A stretch of 64,000 bases of DNA, from assembly GCA_016712595.1 (NCBI GenBank), contig JADJQT010000001.1, forward strand, positions 721,501-785,500. Direction: 5' to 3'. Within the stretch, counting starts at the first letter, position 1. Every line of letters starts with the position of its first letter. This DNA comes from Rhodospirillales bacterium (GTDB lineage: Bacteria > Pseudomonadota > Alphaproteobacteria > Rhodospirillales > Defluviicoccaceae). Below, piece by piece: positions 1 through 8,978 of the stretch. Both the position numbers and the translations under genes were made by a program. Under the pieces are notes generated by a model. The model was not told where the DNA came from and searched no databases. It saw nothing but the letters and a program-made list of their open reading frames with translations.

Positions 1-651
1 GTTTCTCGAAGCCGTATTCTGGATTACCCGCACCGGGGCGCCCTGGCGCGATTTGCACGAAACCTTTGGGTGCTGGAACTCGGTCTTTCGGCGCTTTCGC
101 CGATGGGCGCAGAAGGGCGTCTTCGAAAGACTTTTCAAAAGCTTGTCGGATGATCCGGACTTCGAGTACGCGATCATCGACGGCACCATCGTCCGGGTCC
201 ACCAGAAGGGCACCGGCGCAAGGGGGGGGACTCAAAATCAGGCCCTCGGCCGATCGCGCGGCGGCCTGACGACCAAGATCGTGGCGCTGGTCGATGCCCT
301 CGCAACTTGGCGCGCTTCATTCTTCTGCCCGGCCAGCGGCACGACAGCCTCGGCGTTGCGCCGCTGATCGCCGAAATCGACTTTGCCGCTCTGCTTGGCG
401 ACAAGGCCTTCGACATTGACTGGATCCGTGCCGAACTGAACAGTCGCGGCACCCTCGCGGTTATCCCGCCCAAGGCCAACCGCAAGCACTCCATCCCGTG
501 CGACCTCGCCATGTACCGCTGGCGCCATCTCGTGGAAAATTTCTTCTGCAATCTCAAAGAGTTTCGCCGCGTCGCGACGCGCTACGACAAAACCCACACC
601 AGCTTCAGAGCCATGATCCATCTCGCAGGCTCCTATCTGGCGCTCAGGTGA
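1..651 (+). pseudogene. IS5-family transposase, 5'-truncated by the window and frameshifted
   Basis: This is a DDE transposase of the IS5 family (IS427-like). The frame is open from base 2, which gives a partial N-terminus with the motif FLEAVFWITRTGAPWRD. The first catalytic Asp lies in DGTIVRVH, the second in LGDKAFD and the Glu in HLVENFF. Near 297-310 the frame VDAL-ATW should continue as a NLARF-type sequence, but it does so only in another frame. One G appears to be missing, so the protein is split into a first part (to 367) and a second part (307-651). A programmed frameshift is known in some IS5 groups, but no slippery run is visible here, so I call it broken. The stop at 649-651 lies within the terminal repeat region. 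Confidence 0.85.
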
Positions 652-668
652 ATGTCCACAGACCCTAG
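1..668 (+). mobile_element. IS5-type insertion sequence, right end
   Basis: The transposase remnant is followed directly by the 20-bp sequence at 649-668, which ends in GACCCTAG. I read this as the right terminal repeat, because the same 20 bases recur at 51371-51390 next to unrelated DNA. The left end is outside the window. Confidence 0.7.
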
Positions 669-773
669 TGGATGCGAACGGGAACAGCCGCCGAGAGGCG
701 GTTGTCGCCGCCGGCGAAGACTGCTAGGAGTCGGGTCGCGCGGCTAGGGCCCGGCGAAACGTGGAGTCGCAGA

Positions 774-1145
774 ATGCAAATTCCCATGCTGTTCTCGAAG
801 ATTCATCGAGCGACGGTCACCGCCGCTGATTTGCATTACGAGGGGAGCATCACGATCGACACGGACCTGATGAACGCGGCCGGCTTGCTCGTCCACCAGC
901 AGGTTCAGATCTACAACATCACCAATGGCGCGCGGTTTGAGACGTATGTGATCGAAGGCGCCGCAGGGTCGGGCTGCATTCAGATCAACGGCGCGGCGGC
1001 GCACTTGGCGGGTATCGGCGATCTGATCATCATCGCTGCTTATGCTCAGATGACCTTCGAGCAAGCCGCCGATTGGGAGCCACGGATTGTCTTGGTTGAT
1101 GCCGAAAATCGCCGGACATCAGCGTCCGAAGTCGCCGCCTTCTGA
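774..1145 (+). CDS. panD: Aspartate 1-decarboxylase
   Basis: PanD converts L-aspartate to beta-alanine for pantothenate and CoA synthesis, using a pyruvoyl group made by self-cleavage. The 123-residue protein has the expected length. The cleavage site Gly24-Ser25 is in YEGSITID at exactly the family position, and the active-site residues Arg54, Thr57 and Tyr58 (RFETY) are present. The ATG at 774 gives the conserved start MQIPMLFSKIHRATVT; the upstream in-frame extension to 672 is not part of the family. The gene begins about 105 bp after the IS5 end and is monocistronic as far as can be seen. In-frame residues are intact, so it should be functional, although in this family cleavage may need PanM/PanZ in some lineages. 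Confidence 0.97.
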   Translation: MQIPMLFSKIHRATVTAADLHYEGSITIDTDLMNAAGLLVHQQVQIYNITNGARFETYVIEGAAGSGCIQINGAAAHLAGIGDLIIIAAYAQMTFEQAADWEPRIVLVDAENRRTSASEVAAF

Positions 1146-1285
1146 CCGACCGCAATGTCCTGCCAAACAGGGCACCGGACTCCGCTCCTGCTAATTTTCC
1201 CCATAACTCAACCATATATCCACAACGGCAGGCGGCGAATGGGACCCATATAGGGTAGTAAAATCTGCGGCCGGCCCACGATTTA

Positions 1286-1873
1286 TCAATCCGTGTTTGG
1301 CAAGCCGCCGCGTCGGGCCAGCGCATCGAGGAGGGTATCGCGATCGCGCATCGCCGCGTCGGCTAATTCCTGCAGTTTTGCCGCGCGATGCTCGATGTGA
1401 ATGATGTGGCGCTGCTTTTCAGCAAGATCGTCCTGCAGTTCGAGAAGCGTTGCGCGCAGAGTTTCAAGTCGGACGATGTCGTGTTCGGCAATGAGCAGAT
1501 AGTCCTCGTCGTGGGCATAGATCGCGCCACGCAATGACGTTACCCGGCCTCCGGCCTGTCCGAAGCTCAACAATCCACGAAACACCGAGTCCTGAAGCGG
1601 GCGCGCGCGCATCAAGGTCAGCTCGTCAAAACGTGGGCTGACGAAGAGGTCGCGAACGTCACCCACTTCCGGAGCGAAGAGGTTGCGCGTCATCAGAAGC
1701 AAAAACCCCCGATTGGCGTCTAAAAGAATCCCCTCGGCACTGATTATCGCGACAACCACTGCCTCGAGCCCGCGAAGAACATCGGGAAACGGCAGTCCGC
1801 CCGTCTGGGCGGTTTCGAGCAATGTCTCGGCCATCGATACGGGTATTGCTGATTGTCCGCTCTGCGAACTCAT
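1286..1873 (-). CDS. PAS-like sensor protein with C-terminal coiled coil (paralogue of the next gene)
   Basis: This is a 195-residue soluble protein. Residues about 25-75 look like a PAS fold (AVVVAIISAEGILLDANRGF, then DVRDLF.SPRFD), followed by a beta-rich part containing RGAIYAHDEDYLLIAEHD. The last 60 residues are helical and charged (LQDDLAEKQRHIIHIEHRAAKLQELAD), probably a coiled coil for dimerization. No kinase, cyclase or HTH domain is present. It is clearly homologous to the protein at 2274-2783. The start ATG at 1873 has an AGG about 9 nt upstream; a TTG at 1882 is an alternative. The role is unknown; a sensory adaptor is an inference from the PAS-like segment. Confidence 0.75.
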   Translation of the reverse strand: MSSQSGQSAIPVSMAETLLETAQTGGLPFPDVLRGLEAVVVAIISAEGILLDANRGFLLLMTRNLFAPEVGDVRDLFVSPRFDELTLMRARPLQDSVFRGLLSFGQAGGRVTSLRGAIYAHDEDYLLIAEHDIVRLETLRATLLELQDDLAEKQRHIIHIEHRAAKLQELADAAMRDRDTLLDALARRGGLPNTD

Positions 1874-2273
1874 TCGTCGCAACCTGTGCTTAGTGCCGTT
1901 GATTTCCGGCGTGAAAGTCTATCGGCGATCGTGTGCAAAACGTCCGCGAGACTAGCGATGCGTGTCCTCGGCTGCCCGGGCTCGGCGTTTGTCAGGCGAT
2001 GCGGGTCGGTTAAGCATCGCGGTCCTGCGCGGTCGCTCCTCTTCGACGATGTCGCATGACTTCGCAGGGATCCTGCTGATCCTGGTTGACAGTGCCAGCT
2101 AAAAGACCGCGGCTCTGAGCCAGATATACTCAAATCGACCTTATAAGCTCGATATCGAATGCGGCGCAATACTCCGTCTGGCGCATGCACTTCGCTCACG
2201 CCGGTGGATAGCGTTCGCATCTGGTGCGGCACAAGCGAAAGGCAGCAATCCTGGCGGCAAACGACAGGAGCGC
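1874..2273. other. Intergenic region between the PAS-like paralogues
   Basis: About 400 bp hold no convincing gene. Reading frames on both strands here are rich in Arg/Ser/Cys and lack ribosome binding sites. It presumably holds the promoter of the 1286-1873 gene, but I cannot identify -35/-10 boxes with confidence. Confidence 0.5.
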
Positions 2274-2783
2274 TTACTCCACCCTTTGCTTGAGAGCGGC
2301 GCGTGCTTCGTCGCGACAGCGAATCGCCGCTCTGGCTTCGTTTAAGGCCTCGGCGAGCTTGCGCTGTTCATCGGCGAGATCATCCGTCAGTTTCGATACT
2401 TTCATGCGCAAAAGTTGCAGGCCCGCAACTTCGAGCTCGGCGACGAGCAGTACACCGTCGGTGAGCGCGTAAAGCGCGCCTTGTAACGTATGCACCGCAT
2501 CGGGCGCCTTGCCGACATTCAGAATTCCGCGATAAAGGACACCTGAGCCAGCTCCTGCCCCGACGGCGAACTGGTCAAAACCCGGCCGAATAAAAAGATC
2601 ACGGACGTCGAGACAGTCGCCGGCCATCATTGATTCCGGCAGAAGGTCGAAAAAGCCGCGATTTCCGTCGAGCAGGATGCCGTCCCGGCTCATCACCGCG
2701 ACCGCTGCCGTCGTGAGGTCACGGACAAATTCTGGAATGCGCGCCCCCGGCCAGTCCGGAGACACAGCTGCTTGTCCTTGCAT
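2274..2783 (-). CDS. PAS-like sensor protein with C-terminal coiled coil
   Basis: This 169-residue paralogue of the 1286-1873 product has the same order of elements: a PAS-like core (AAVAVMSRDGILLDGNRGFFDLLPE), a DVRDLFIRPGFDQ segment, RGILNVGKAPDAV and ALYALTDGVLLVAELE, then a helical tail (LTDDLADEQRKLAEALNEARAA). The ATG at 2783 is preferred because AGGA lies 8-9 nt upstream; the longer frame from 2849 adds a non-conserved Arg-rich leader. Both copies lie in the same orientation but about 400 bp apart, so they may be transcribed separately. Function is not known. Confidence 0.72.
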   Translation of the reverse strand: MQGQAAVSPDWPGARIPEFVRDLTTAAVAVMSRDGILLDGNRGFFDLLPESMMAGDCLDVRDLFIRPGFDQFAVGAGAGSGVLYRGILNVGKAPDAVHTLQGALYALTDGVLLVAELEVAGLQLLRMKVSKLTDDLADEQRKLAEALNEARAAIRCRDEARAALKQRVE

Positions 2784-3114
2784 TCTTGATCGTCCTGTTC
2801 CTGTACTTGAATCTTGCCGGAGCCTGATCGCGGCAATGCAGAACCGCATCCAAAGGGACTATTTACACCATACGCGGCGGAGCGTGCATGAAAATTGTCC
2901 TCTCGCGCGAAATCGAAGCAAAGGACGCCGAGCATTCCTGTCGAGTGCTACTCCTGGGCGAATGAACAGACCGTTTCTGTTTAGCGCCGCGCGCGATACC
3001 ATTTCACGTCCGCTCAGCTTGCGCTCTGAGAATCAACGCTGCCGGAGGAATTTGGCAGAAGCATGGAGCATGATGTGGGGGCCTCAATGTGAGACACCCC
3101 CGGGCTTTGCAACT
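2784..3114. other. Intergenic region upstream of the PAS-like gene and downstream of dppF
   Basis: About 330 bp without a supported gene. A weak G5/C5 dyad at about 3076-3101 (gggggcc...acaccccc) lies just after the dppF stop on the minus strand and could act in termination, but no T-run follows it. Confidence 0.4.
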
Positions 3115-4104
3115 TCATAGCGCCTCGGCGTAATGGCAGGCGACAAACCGCCCGTCGATGAACCGCAACGCTGGTCGAACGTGCTCGCACGTCGTCGTTA
3201 CATGCGGGCAGCGCGGATGAAAAGCGCATCCGCCGGGAGGATTTATCGGTGATGGCGGCTCTCCACGCCATAATGAGTGTGCCCACCGTCCCGTGAATGT
3301 CCGCGCGGCCGCCGCGATTAGCACACGCGTATAAGGGTGGCGCGGTCGATCAAAGATCGTGTCTGTCGGCCCATGCTCGGCGATTCGTCCGAGGTAGAGC
3401 ACGAGAACCTCGTCGGCGAGGTGACGCACCAGCATCAGATCGTGCGAAACGAGCAGGTAGGCGAGCTTGAGCTCGGCTTGCAGTTCGACGAGCAGATTGA
3501 GCACCTGCGCCTGGATCGAAACGTCGAGAGCGGATGTCGGTTCGTCGGCGATCACCAGCTTGGGCCGCAGTATGAGTGCGCGGGCAATCGCGACGCGTTG
3601 GCGTTGACCACCCGACAGCATATGGGGGAATCGGCGGGCGAAATTGGGCGCGAGTCCGACCCGTCCGAGCATTGCCTCCACCTTCTCCCGCTGTTCACCG
3701 GCGCCAAGGCGCGCATTCACCGTTAGCGGCTCGCCGACGATCGAGGCGATCCGTTGTCGCGGATTGAGTGAGCCAGCCGGGTCCTGAAAGATCATTTGCA
3801 CGCTCAGCCGCAGTTGCCGACGCAGCGATCCGCGCGCAGTGGCGACATCGATGCCATCGACACTAAGTCGGCCCGCTGTTGGTGGCTCGATCATCGCCGC
3901 GAGGCGGGACAGCGTCGACTTGCCGCAGCCGGACTCGCCGACAACGGCGAGTGTCTTGCCCGGTGGCAGGCTGAACGAGACGTCGTCGACCGCGCGCAGC
4001 AGAGCAGGACGGTGTCGCCAGCCGCGATCGATCCTGTAAGACCGCTCGAGGCCGTCCGCGCGCAGAACCGGCAGCCCGCCCGGATCATGCCACGGCGCGT
4101 TCAT
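3115..4104 (-). CDS. dppF: Dipeptide ABC transporter ATP-binding protein, DppF type
   Basis: This is the second of the two cytoplasmic ATPases that drive peptide import. Walker A is GESGCGKST, the signature is LSGGQRQRVAIARAL, and Walker B is LVIADEPTSALD. The C-terminal oligopeptide/dipeptide extension with the GCAFHPRCPH...C cysteine motif is present, typical of OppF/DppF and sometimes linked to an Fe-S site. It has 329 residues. The ATG at 4104 overlaps the stop of dppD (ATGA), indicating translational coupling; the longer frame to 4188 lies inside dppD. It is the last gene of a five-gene minus-strand operon. Confidence 0.93.
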   Translation of the reverse strand: MNAPWHDPGGLPVLRADGLERSYRIDRGWRHRPALLRAVDDVSFSLPPGKTLAVVGESGCGKSTLSRLAAMIEPPTAGRLSVDGIDVATARGSLRRQLRLSVQMIFQDPAGSLNPRQRIASIVGEPLTVNARLGAGEQREKVEAMLGRVGLAPNFARRFPHMLSGGQRQRVAIARALILRPKLVIADEPTSALDVSIQAQVLNLLVELQAELKLAYLLVSHDLMLVRHLADEVLVLYLGRIAEHGPTDTIFDRPRHPYTRVLIAAAARTFTGRWAHSLWRGEPPSPINPPGGCAFHPRCPHVTTTCEHVRPALRFIDGRFVACHYAEAL

Positions 4105-5075
4105 GGTTCGCCGCCGCTGTTCAGTGGGGTGTGGCAGGAGACGCGGCCGGATGCGTCGTCGTCGAGCATCGGCATCCGGCTGCGACACAGTGCGCCAGCG
4201 TAGCGGCAGCGGGGATGAAACGCGCAGCCGGACGGGCGATCCGCCAATCCTGGAACGGTGCCGGGAATTGCCGCAAGTCTGCCGCGCGTGGCGACGCGCT
4301 CGGGCAAGGCGTCCAGCAGCGCTTGACTGTAGGGATGCCGCGGCCGTTCCAGCAGCTCCGCAGTCGGCCGCTCTTCGATCACCCGTCCAGCGTACATCAC
4401 CATCACCCGGCGCGCCATTCGAGCGATGACGCCGAGGTCGTGGGTAACCAGGATCATTGCCATGCCGATGTCTTGCTTCAGACTCAGCAGGAGGTCGAGA
4501 ATTTGTGACTGAACGGTGACGTCAAGTGCCGTCGTCGGCTCGTCGCAGATGAGCAAGCGCGGCTGGCAGGCGAGTGCCATGGCGATCATCACGCGTTGGT
4601 TCATCCCACCAGAGAGCTGGTGCGGGAACGCGCCAAACCGGTCTTCCGGCGCCGCGATGCCTACTTGGCGTAACAATTCAATTACGCGTCGGCGCCGTTG
4701 ACGTCGAGGCAAGTGCGTATGAACAGCCAACGTTTCGGCGATCTGATAGCCGATAGAGAAGCACGGATTGAGGCTCGCCGTCGGCTCCTGAAACACCATC
4801 GCCATATCGCGGCCGAGCATCCGTCGGCGCTGACGTTGCGACAGGATGTCAAGATCGGCCCCGGCGAATCGCAGACGGCGGGCGGTGACGCGGCCGGGCC
4901 AGCCAATCAGTCCCATCAGCGCCAGCATGCTGACGCTCTTGCCCGAGCCCGACTCGCCGACGAGGCCGATCACCTCACCTTCATCGACGGTGAGGGAGAA
5001 GTCCTCGACGGCGCGGAGCGGATGTCGCGGACTGCCGAAGTCCACTTGCAATCCCTCAACCTCGACCAGGGACAT
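4101..5075 (-). CDS. dppD: Dipeptide ABC transporter ATP-binding protein, DppD type
   Basis: First ATPase of the peptide importer, 324 residues. It has Walker A GESGSGKSVS, signature LSGGMNQRVMIAMAL and Walker B LLICDEPTTALDVT. The C-terminal extension carries GCAFHPRCRYAGALC, as in DppD/OppD. The start overlaps the dppC stop by one base (TGATG), and its own stop overlaps the dppF start, so dppC-dppD-dppF are tightly coupled. Together DppD and DppF would form the nucleotide-binding heterodimer under DppB/DppC. Confidence 0.94.
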   Translation of the reverse strand: MSLVEVEGLQVDFGSPRHPLRAVEDFSLTVDEGEVIGLVGESGSGKSVSMLALMGLIGWPGRVTARRLRFAGADLDILSQRQRRRMLGRDMAMVFQEPTASLNPCFSIGYQIAETLAVHTHLPRRQRRRRVIELLRQVGIAAPEDRFGAFPHQLSGGMNQRVMIAMALACQPRLLICDEPTTALDVTVQSQILDLLLSLKQDIGMAMILVTHDLGVIARMARRVMVMYAGRVIEERPTAELLERPRHPYSQALLDALPERVATRGRLAAIPGTVPGLADRPSGCAFHPRCRYAGALCRSRMPMLDDDASGRVSCHTPLNSGGEP

Positions 5076-5995
5076 CAGCGCTTCAGCCTGGGGTCAAGGG
5101 CGTCGCGCAAGCCGTCGCCGAGCAGATTGAAGGCGAGTACGGTTACAAGGATGGCAAGGCCGGGAAAGGTCACCACCCACCAGGCGCGGCGGAGGAACGC
5201 GATCGAGTTCGCCAGCATCGTCCCCCATTCAGGAATCGGAGGCTGAGCGCCAAGCCCGAGAAAGCCGAGAGCGGCAAGGTCGAGGATGGCGGTCGAAAAT
5301 CCCAGGGAGGCCTGAACGATCAGCGGTGGCAGGCAATTCGGCAAGACGGTGATCAGCGCCAGTCGCAACGGCCCCGCGCCACAGAGAAGGCTTGCGGTCA
5401 CATAGTCCTTTTGTCGTTCGGCAAGGACCGCCGCTCGGGTGAGGCGGACAAAGTGCGGGACCTGCACAGCCACGACCGCCGCCGCCGCATGCGTCAGACT
5501 CGGCCCGAGCAGGGCGACGACGACAATTGCCAGCAGCAGGCTCGGCAGCGCCAGCAATACGTCCATTGACCGCATGATGGTGATGTCGGCGGCACCGCGG
5601 AGGAATCCGGCGAGAAGGCCCAGCGCGATGCCGACGGTGAGCGCCAGACCGACGGCGAGAAAACCGGCGCCGAGGGAAATGCGGGCCCCGAAAATAAGGC
5701 GCGAGAGAATGTCGCGGCCGATCGGGTCGGTTCCGAGGAGGAAGCGCGGCGACCCGCCGGTCATCCATGACGGCGGTACGAGAAAGGCATCGCGGAACTG
5801 TTCGGACGGCGAATGTGGGGCAATGACGGGCGCAATGATAGCAATCATGACGAGAACGGCGATGACCGAGAGTCCGATCATCGGCCCGCGGCTCGCCCGC
5901 AAGGATCTTCGCAACGCCTGTTGCGGGGCAGGCGCAGCAGCAAGGGACATATCCGTGTCTTCGCGTCGCCCGGGTGCGGCGTCGGGTTTGCGCAT
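5075..5995 (-). CDS. dppC: Dipeptide ABC transporter permease, DppC type
   Basis: This inner-membrane permease of 306 residues has an N-terminal cytoplasmic stretch, a first membrane helix (MIGLSVIAVLVMIAIIAPVIAP), the family segment FLLGTDPIGRDILSRLIFGARISL, several further hydrophobic helices and an EAA-like loop. It pairs with DppB. The ATG at 5995 lies 2 bp after the dppB stop and is chosen for coupling; an ATG at 5950 (MSLAAAP) with a weak GAAG upstream is the alternative. The frame also runs open upstream to 7027 through dppB, but that part is out of register with dppB and is not a fusion. Confidence 0.92.
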   Translation of the reverse strand: MRKPDAAPGRREDTDMSLAAAPAPQQALRRSLRASRGPMIGLSVIAVLVMIAIIAPVIAPHSPSEQFRDAFLVPPSWMTGGSPRFLLGTDPIGRDILSRLIFGARISLGAGFLAVGLALTVGIALGLLAGFLRGAADITIMRSMDVLLALPSLLLAIVVVALLGPSLTHAAAAVVAVQVPHFVRLTRAAVLAERQKDYVTASLLCGAGPLRLALITVLPNCLPPLIVQASLGFSTAILDLAALGFLGLGAQPPIPEWGTMLANSIAFLRRAWWVVTFPGLAILVTVLAFNLLGDGLRDALDPRLKR

Positions 5996-5997
5996 CG

Positions 5998-7008
5998 TCA
6001 GCGCGCGTGGCGAATGCGCGGGTCGAGCGCGCCGTAAAGTACGTCGACGAGCAGATTGACGGCGATGACGACGCTCGCCACCAGCAAAATGCCACCTTGC
6101 AGCACCGGATAATCCCGCCGGCGGACGGCATCGATCAGCCATTTGCCGACCCCCGGCCAGGCGAAAATGGTTTCGGTCAGGATAGCGCCGGCTAACAGGA
6201 CACCGACGGCAAGGCCGACCACGGTCACCACCGGGATCAGGGCATTGCGCAGCGCATGAACGCCGATCACGCGCATGCGAGACAACCCCTTGGCGCGCGC
6301 GGTCCGGATATAGTCGGCGCCGAGGACCTCGAGCATCGAGGAGCGGGTCATCCGCGCGATCGTGGCCAGCGGGATTGTACCGAGCACGACAGCCGGCAGG
6401 ACGAGGTGATGAAGCGCCGAGACGAACGCGCCGGGTTCGTCGACCAGCAACGTATCGATTAACATGAAGCCGGTACGCGGCGGCACATCGTAGAGCACAT
6501 CGATACGCCCGGAGACCGGTGTTATGCCGAGGTACTGGGAGAACAGCAAAATGAGCAGCAGCCCCCACCAGAAGATCGGCATCGAATATCCGGCGAGGGA
6601 AATGGTCATCGTCGCATAGTCGAAGACCGAGCCGCGGCGCACGGCGGCAAGGACGCCGAAAGGGATGCCGAGCACGAGCGCAAAGCCGATCGCCGCGACA
6701 GACAGTTCGACCGTTGCCGGAAAAACAGCAAGGAATTCGCGCAGCACCGGCGTGCGGGTGACGATCGAGCGACCGAGATCGCCCGACAAAACCCCCCTCA
6801 GGTAGGCGCCGTATTGAATCGCCATTGGCCGGTCGAGACCGAGTTCCGCGCGCATCTGCGCATGGCGTTCCGGCGTGAGACCGCGCTCGCCCAGCATCAG
6901 CTCGATCGGATCGCCGGGCGCGAGTCGCAGTAATGCGAAGGTAAGAAGCGTGACACCGAGAAACGTCGATATGATTACAGCAAGGCGTGTGACGACGAAG
7001 CGAAGCAC
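5998..7008 (-). CDS. dppB: Dipeptide ABC transporter permease, DppB type
   Basis: Inner-membrane permease of 336 residues, beginning with the family hallmark MLRFVVTRLAVIISTFLGVTLL and followed by LRLAPGDPIE. It includes GDLGRSIVTRTPVL and an EAA loop (RAKGLSRMRVIGVHALRNALIPVVT). The start codon is GTG (7008) with AGGA about 10 nt upstream. It sits 45 bp downstream of dppA and immediately before dppC, giving the usual A-B-C-D-F order. Confidence 0.94.
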   Translation of the reverse strand: MLRFVVTRLAVIISTFLGVTLLTFALLRLAPGDPIELMLGERGLTPERHAQMRAELGLDRPMAIQYGAYLRGVLSGDLGRSIVTRTPVLREFLAVFPATVELSVAAIGFALVLGIPFGVLAAVRRGSVFDYATMTISLAGYSMPIFWWGLLLILLFSQYLGITPVSGRIDVLYDVPPRTGFMLIDTLLVDEPGAFVSALHHLVLPAVVLGTIPLATIARMTRSSMLEVLGADYIRTARAKGLSRMRVIGVHALRNALIPVVTVVGLAVGVLLAGAILTETIFAWPGVGKWLIDAVRRRDYPVLQGGILLVASVVIAVNLLVDVLYGALDPRIRHAR

Positions 7009-7053
7009 AATTACGGGTCCTGGCCATTTAACGGTCGTGGAGCGCGCGGCTGC

Positions 7054-8676
7054 CTAATCAGCGAGATCGACGCCATTGAAGATGTGACCGCCGAGGGGAT
7101 CGATCTTGTAATTCTTCACGGCCGTGCTCATCGCCGTCGAGACAACCGAATGGGCGATGGTTACCCAGGGGATCTGCTGCTTGAAGATGACCTGCGCCTG
7201 CTGGTAGAGGCGCGAGCGCTCGGCGATGTCAGTGGTGCGCTTGGCGCGGGTGACCACGTCGTCAAAGTCCGCGTTGCACCAACGGGCGCGGTTGGTGCCG
7301 TCCTTTGCCGCCACGCAACTCAGCAGAACGTAGAGGAAGTTATCCGGATCGCCGTTATCGCCGATCCAGCCGAAGAGCATCGTCTGATGCTCGCCCGCCT
7401 TCGTTCGCTTCAGGAACTCGCCCCACTCGTAGCTGACGATGCGCGCGCGCACGCCCACCTCGGCCCAGTCCGCTTGAATCATCTCGGCCATGCGCCGGCC
7501 GTCGGGATTGTACGGGCGCGTGACCGGCAAGGCCCAGATGTCGGTGGTAAAGCCACCCGCGTGGCCGGCTTCGGCGAGCAGTCGGCGGGCGGCCTCGGGG
7601 TCGTACGCCGTCTCCTTTACGGCGTCGTTATAGGACCACATGGTGGGAGGGATCGGGTTCTTCGCCTTGCGTCCCTCGCCCTGATAGACAGCCGCGATGA
7701 TCGCGTCCTTGTTGATCGCAAGGTCGAGCGCGCGGCGCACGCGCACGTCGTCGAACGGCGGCTTCTGAGTATTGAACGCGAGGTAGCCGACGTTGAGCCC
7801 CTCCTGGCTCATCACCCGGATCTCAGGGTCGCGACGCATCGCCGAAAGGTCCGAAGGATTTGGGTAGGGGATGAGTTGGCACTCACCGGCTTTAAGCTTG
7901 GCGTAGGCGACGGCGGGATCGGGCGTAATGCTGAAGATCAGCGTATCGATAGCCGGCTTGCCCTGCCAGTAATCGGGGTTCGCCTTGAACCGGATGATGG
8001 CGTCCTTCTGATAGGAGACAAACTGGAACGGCCCTGTCGCCACCGGCTGAAGGTCGATCTTTTCCGGTGTGCCGGCGGCGTGCATCGCCGCCGCGTACTC
8101 CGCCGACAGGATCGAAGCGAAGTCCATCGCCAGGTTGGCGAGAAACGGAGCCTCGGGCTGGCTCAGGACGAACCGGACCGTGTAATCGTCGATTTTCTCG
8201 ATCGCCTTGATCAGTTTCGGCATGTCCATGCTGTTGAAATATTCGTACGTCCCACCCGACAGCGCATGGTCGGGATGGTTTGGGTCCCACTGGCGCTGGA
8301 AGCTGTAAAGGACGTCGTCCGCATTGAACGGCCGTGTCGGCGTGAACCACGGCGTCGTGTGGAAGGCGACGTTGTGGCGCAAATGGAAGGTATAGACGAG
8401 GCCGTCGGGGGATATCGCCCACGATTCGGCGAGCGCCGGGCGTAGCGTCGTCGTTCCGCGCTCGAACTCCACCAGTCGGTTGTAGACGTTGCGCGAGGAG
8501 GCATCGAATGTCGTATTCGCGATCGAGAGTTGAGGGTTGAAGCTCTCGGGGCTGGCTTCCGAGCAATAGACGAACGCCTTGGTCTGCGGGTCCTTTGATC
8601 CGGCGCTAGCGCTGACAGGCAGCCAAGCGGCGAGCAGCGCAAAAGCACAACCGGCACCGAGACGACGAAGCGTCAT
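7054..8676 (-). CDS. dppA: Periplasmic dipeptide-binding protein
   Basis: Family-5 extracellular solute-binding protein of 540 residues that would deliver dipeptides to DppBC. A Sec signal peptide is visible (Arg-Arg, then CAFALLAAWLPVSASA). The mature protein follows E. coli DppA very closely: VYCSEASPESFNPQ, NRLVEFERGTT, APFLANLAMDFASILS, PYNPDGRRMAEMIQADW and GWIGDNGDPDNF. The ATG at 8676 has AGGGAGA 8 nt upstream; the longer frame to 9000 is an upstream artefact. In some bacteria DppA also binds heme or peptide signals; nothing here decides that. Confidence 0.95.
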   Translation of the reverse strand: MTLRRLGAGCAFALLAAWLPVSASAGSKDPQTKAFVYCSEASPESFNPQLSIANTTFDASSRNVYNRLVEFERGTTTLRPALAESWAISPDGLVYTFHLRHNVAFHTTPWFTPTRPFNADDVLYSFQRQWDPNHPDHALSGGTYEYFNSMDMPKLIKAIEKIDDYTVRFVLSQPEAPFLANLAMDFASILSAEYAAAMHAAGTPEKIDLQPVATGPFQFVSYQKDAIIRFKANPDYWQGKPAIDTLIFSITPDPAVAYAKLKAGECQLIPYPNPSDLSAMRRDPEIRVMSQEGLNVGYLAFNTQKPPFDDVRVRRALDLAINKDAIIAAVYQGEGRKAKNPIPPTMWSYNDAVKETAYDPEAARRLLAEAGHAGGFTTDIWALPVTRPYNPDGRRMAEMIQADWAEVGVRARIVSYEWGEFLKRTKAGEHQTMLFGWIGDNGDPDNFLYVLLSCVAAKDGTNRARWCNADFDDVVTRAKRTTDIAERSRLYQQAQVIFKQQIPWVTIAHSVVSTAMSTAVKNYKIDPLGGHIFNGVDLAD

Positions 8677-8978
8677 CCGAGATCTCCCTGGCTCCGCCCG
8701 ATCGGCGGTGGCCCAGTTTCGCGGGGACCAGACCCTCGCCAGTCTGTGGGGTTTGGCCACCGGGCGCAAGCACCGCGCGCCACGCAACGGCGATGAAGCC
8801 GTCCGCCGGCAAGATTTGCCGGGTTGGAGCGGTCCTTGCCGGTCGGCAATCGCTGCCCAGCGCCGAACGGCAGAAAATAATCCATCTATATCAATCGATT
8901 GCATGCATGGCTGGGTTGGCACGCGAATGGCAACGGGTAGAGCGGAACCGACCGCCCGAAGCCGAAGGACGTGTCTTG
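8677..8978. promoter_or_regulatory. Divergent intergenic region dppA / flgI
   Basis: About 300 bp between two genes that are read outward. It must carry promoters for the dpp operon (leftward) and for flgI (rightward). The segment nearest flgI (8878-8915) is relatively A+T-rich, but I see no clear sigma-54 or sigma-28 flagellar consensus. Confidence 0.5.

Noticed and set aside
5075..7027. A 650-residue open frame joining the DppC permease to upstream sequence
   Set aside because: The first half overlaps dppB in another frame and has Arg/Cys-rich, non-membrane sequence. Only the part from about 5995 encodes the permease.
7084..8445. A 453-codon plus-strand frame opposite dppA
   Set aside because: It mirrors the dppA codon structure, has Arg/Val/Asp-rich composition and no ribosome site. 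It is a shadow of a high-G+C gene.
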